DNA of 24,499 nucleotides from an uncultured delta proteobacterium (lineage in GTDB: Bacteria; Myxococcota_A; Polyangia; Polyangiales; Polyangiaceae). Positions within the stretch are counted from its first letter, which is position 1. Each line of letters opens with the position of its first letter. Of the stretch, positions 23,316-24,499 are shown one piece after another. The notes under the pieces were generated by a model. The model saw only the letters and a program-made list of their open reading frames with translations. It was not told the origin of the DNA and ran no database searches. Position numbers and translations under genes: made by a program. The stretch is from the NCBI GenBank assembly GCA_903858055.1, contig CAIOHM010000483.1, positions 1 through 24,499 on the forward strand, written 5' to 3'.

Positions 23316-24499
23316 ATGGCCCGGTCGTTTTGGTTCGTCGTCACGCTCTGCGTTTCGTGCCTGTTCTGCGGGTGCACCGCGTCCCCCAAGACCCTCGAGG
23401 AGAGTCCTCGTCGCTGGGTCGGAACCGTGGAGGGAACCGATGCCCTCATCGGGGTGGCGGTCGAGGAAGACTCGGTGGTCGCCTACGTGTGCGGGCGCTC
23501 GACGTGGGCGACGCAGACCGGCTGGTTTGCCACGACGTTTGCCGAAGCCTCCACCGTCGACGCGCTCCCGGCGACGAGCGGCTCGGGGCACACGCTCGAA
23601 ACCCTGCGGATCGACGCGACGCGGGCGACCGGCACGATTCGCTTCGCCGACGGGACGACGGGGCGCTTCGCCGTGCCGCGCGCCGACCCCCACACGCCCG
23701 CCGGGCTCTACGACCACACCTCGAGCGAGGCGCAGGCCGGGTTGATCATCACGAACGACCTCGAGACCGCTGGCGCATCGACCTCGCTGGGCGGTGACGA
23801 CACCGCGAGCCGGGCCCCGGTGACCGTCACGGCGCCGGTCTCCTCGCTTCCTCCGGGCGGCAGCGTTCCGGTCTCGGCGCCAAACTTGCCGAGCTCGACG
23901 GTCACGCCGGTCGCACCAGGAACGTTGAGCGTCACGGGGCAGAGCCCCACGCTCGTCATCCTCGTGCATGGCATGGCACACCCCGCCGACAGCGACGCGC
24001 AGCTCATCGACACGCCGCAATACTCGCGCGGCGAGTGGAGCGTCGACTTCCTTCGCGGACTGCTCGGCGCTGCGCCGGGCTCGAAGCCTGCACTCCACAC
24101 GTTTCTCGGTCCGTTCGCGGACACCGACTACCCCGTGGTCGGCGCGCGATTCTCGGCGACCCTCGGGGAGGCGAGCATTGGGTCCAACACGGCGATCCCC
24201 GCGAACTTCGTCTCGCTCGTCCCCGTCGACATCCGCCCGGCGTCGCCGCTCGACCCGAGCCGACTGCCGCAACCGCCCGCGGTCTCCGCGTTCATCACGT
24301 ACCGCGACGCAACGGGAGGGCTCGTGCAATCCGGCGAGCGCATCGCCAACCAAGCGTACCTCGCCCTCCGCTGGTACGAGATGCGCTTTCGCCGAACGCC
24401 CCGGCTCGTGTTCGTCACGCAGAGCTTCGGCGGCGTCACGGGGCGCTTCGTGCTCAGCATGCCAACGAATGCGGAGCTCACGGCGGCGAGCGTCGCCTC
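23316..24499 (+). CDS. Lipoprotein with lipase-like alpha/beta-hydrolase domain, cut by the window end
   Basis: An open frame of 394 complete codons running off the right edge. The N-terminus has a hydrophobic signal with several cysteines; Cys20 after FCG is the likely lipidation site, and Cys18 is possible. Residues about 34-130 form a small beta domain, and 160-207 a Thr/Pro/Val/Ser-rich linker. The hydrolase domain begins at 211 with PTLVILVHGMAHP (HG at 218-219, the oxyanion turn). FVTQSFGGVTG (366-376) looks like the nucleophile elbow with Ser370, in a TQSFGG form of the usual G-x-S-x-G. The catalytic Asp and His would lie beyond the window. It is best read as a surface lipase or esterase, but the acid and base are unseen. 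ATG 23316 lies seven bases after a TACCTT hexamer. Confidence 0.82.
   Translation, partial: MARSFWFVVTLCVSCLFCGCTASPKTLEESPRRWVGTVEGTDALIGVAVEEDSVVAYVCGRSTWATQTGWFATTFAEASTVDALPATSGSGHTLETLRIDATRATGTIRFADGTTGRFAVPRADPHTPAGLYDHTSSEAQAGLIITNDLETAGASTSLGGDDTASRAPVTVTAPVSSLPPGGSVPVSAPNLPSSTVTPVAPGTLSVTGQSPTLVILVHGMAHPADSDAQLIDTPQYSRGEWSVDFLRGLLGAAPGSKPALHTFLGPFADTDYPVVGARFSATLGEASIGSNTAIPANFVSLVPVDIRPASPLDPSRLPQPPAVSAFITYRDATGGLVQSGERIANQAYLALRWYEMRFRRTPRLVFVTQSFGGVTGRFVLSMPTNAELTAASVA

Overview
The window is GC-rich, tightly packed bacterial chromosome. It has 17 protein-coding genes (two cut by the window edges), no gene-free stretch over 200 bases, and no RNA genes, insertion sequences, integrases or CRISPR arrays that I can see. 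The combination of very high third-position GC, several predicted lipoproteins (one with an Asp/Ala-rich linker after the lipidated Cys), eukaryote-like Ser/Thr kinases and a TRAP transporter with enlarged permeases suggests a myxobacterium-like member of the Myxococcota (Polyangia). This is inferred from style, not from a marker gene.

Layout. (1) 1-3633, plus strand: a TRAP transporter made of the C-terminal part of the solute-binding protein, a stem-loop with a T-run, an enlarged small permease and an enlarged large permease, closed by a strong terminator. (2) 3711-6154, minus: a MATE-family exporter translationally coupled to a membrane acyltransferase. (3) 6247-7065, plus: a CpoB-like coiled-coil/TPR lipoprotein. 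(4) 7081-11580, minus: a haloalkane dehalogenase-like hydrolase, a kinase with two tandem catalytic domains, and a secreted or anchored VWA-domain protein. (5) 11709-15229, plus: two coupled lipoproteins, an alpha/beta hydrolase and a GH92-type alpha-mannosidase. (6) 15260-17766, minus: an unrecognised lipoprotein and a threonine aldolase. (7) 17938-18711, plus: an SPFH (prohibitin-like) lipoprotein. (8) 18733-21752, minus: an unknown protein coupled to a long atypical SDR, then a crotonase-fold protein. (9) 21899-24499, plus: a single-domain membrane kinase and a lipoprotein hydrolase that runs off the end.

Working together. The TRAP genes form one import system, probably with lowered permease expression because of the intergenic stem-loop. 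The esterase and GH92 lipoproteins look like a surface module acting on acylated or mannosylated glycans. The kinase and VWA genes may form a signalling pair. Four gene pairs overlap by exactly four bases (ATGA or GTGA).

The most general observation is at promoters. Several genes that head their own transcription unit lack a Shine-Dalgarno sequence and instead have a TAnnnT-like hexamer ending 6-7 bases before the start codon, as expected for leaderless mRNAs. Genes inside operons more often have a clear GGAGG-type site. The best single-gene oddities are the tandem kinase with a degenerate second domain, the crotonase-fold protein lacking both catalytic glutamates, the TRAP receptor lacking its usual ligand arginine, and the lipid-anchored SPFH protein.
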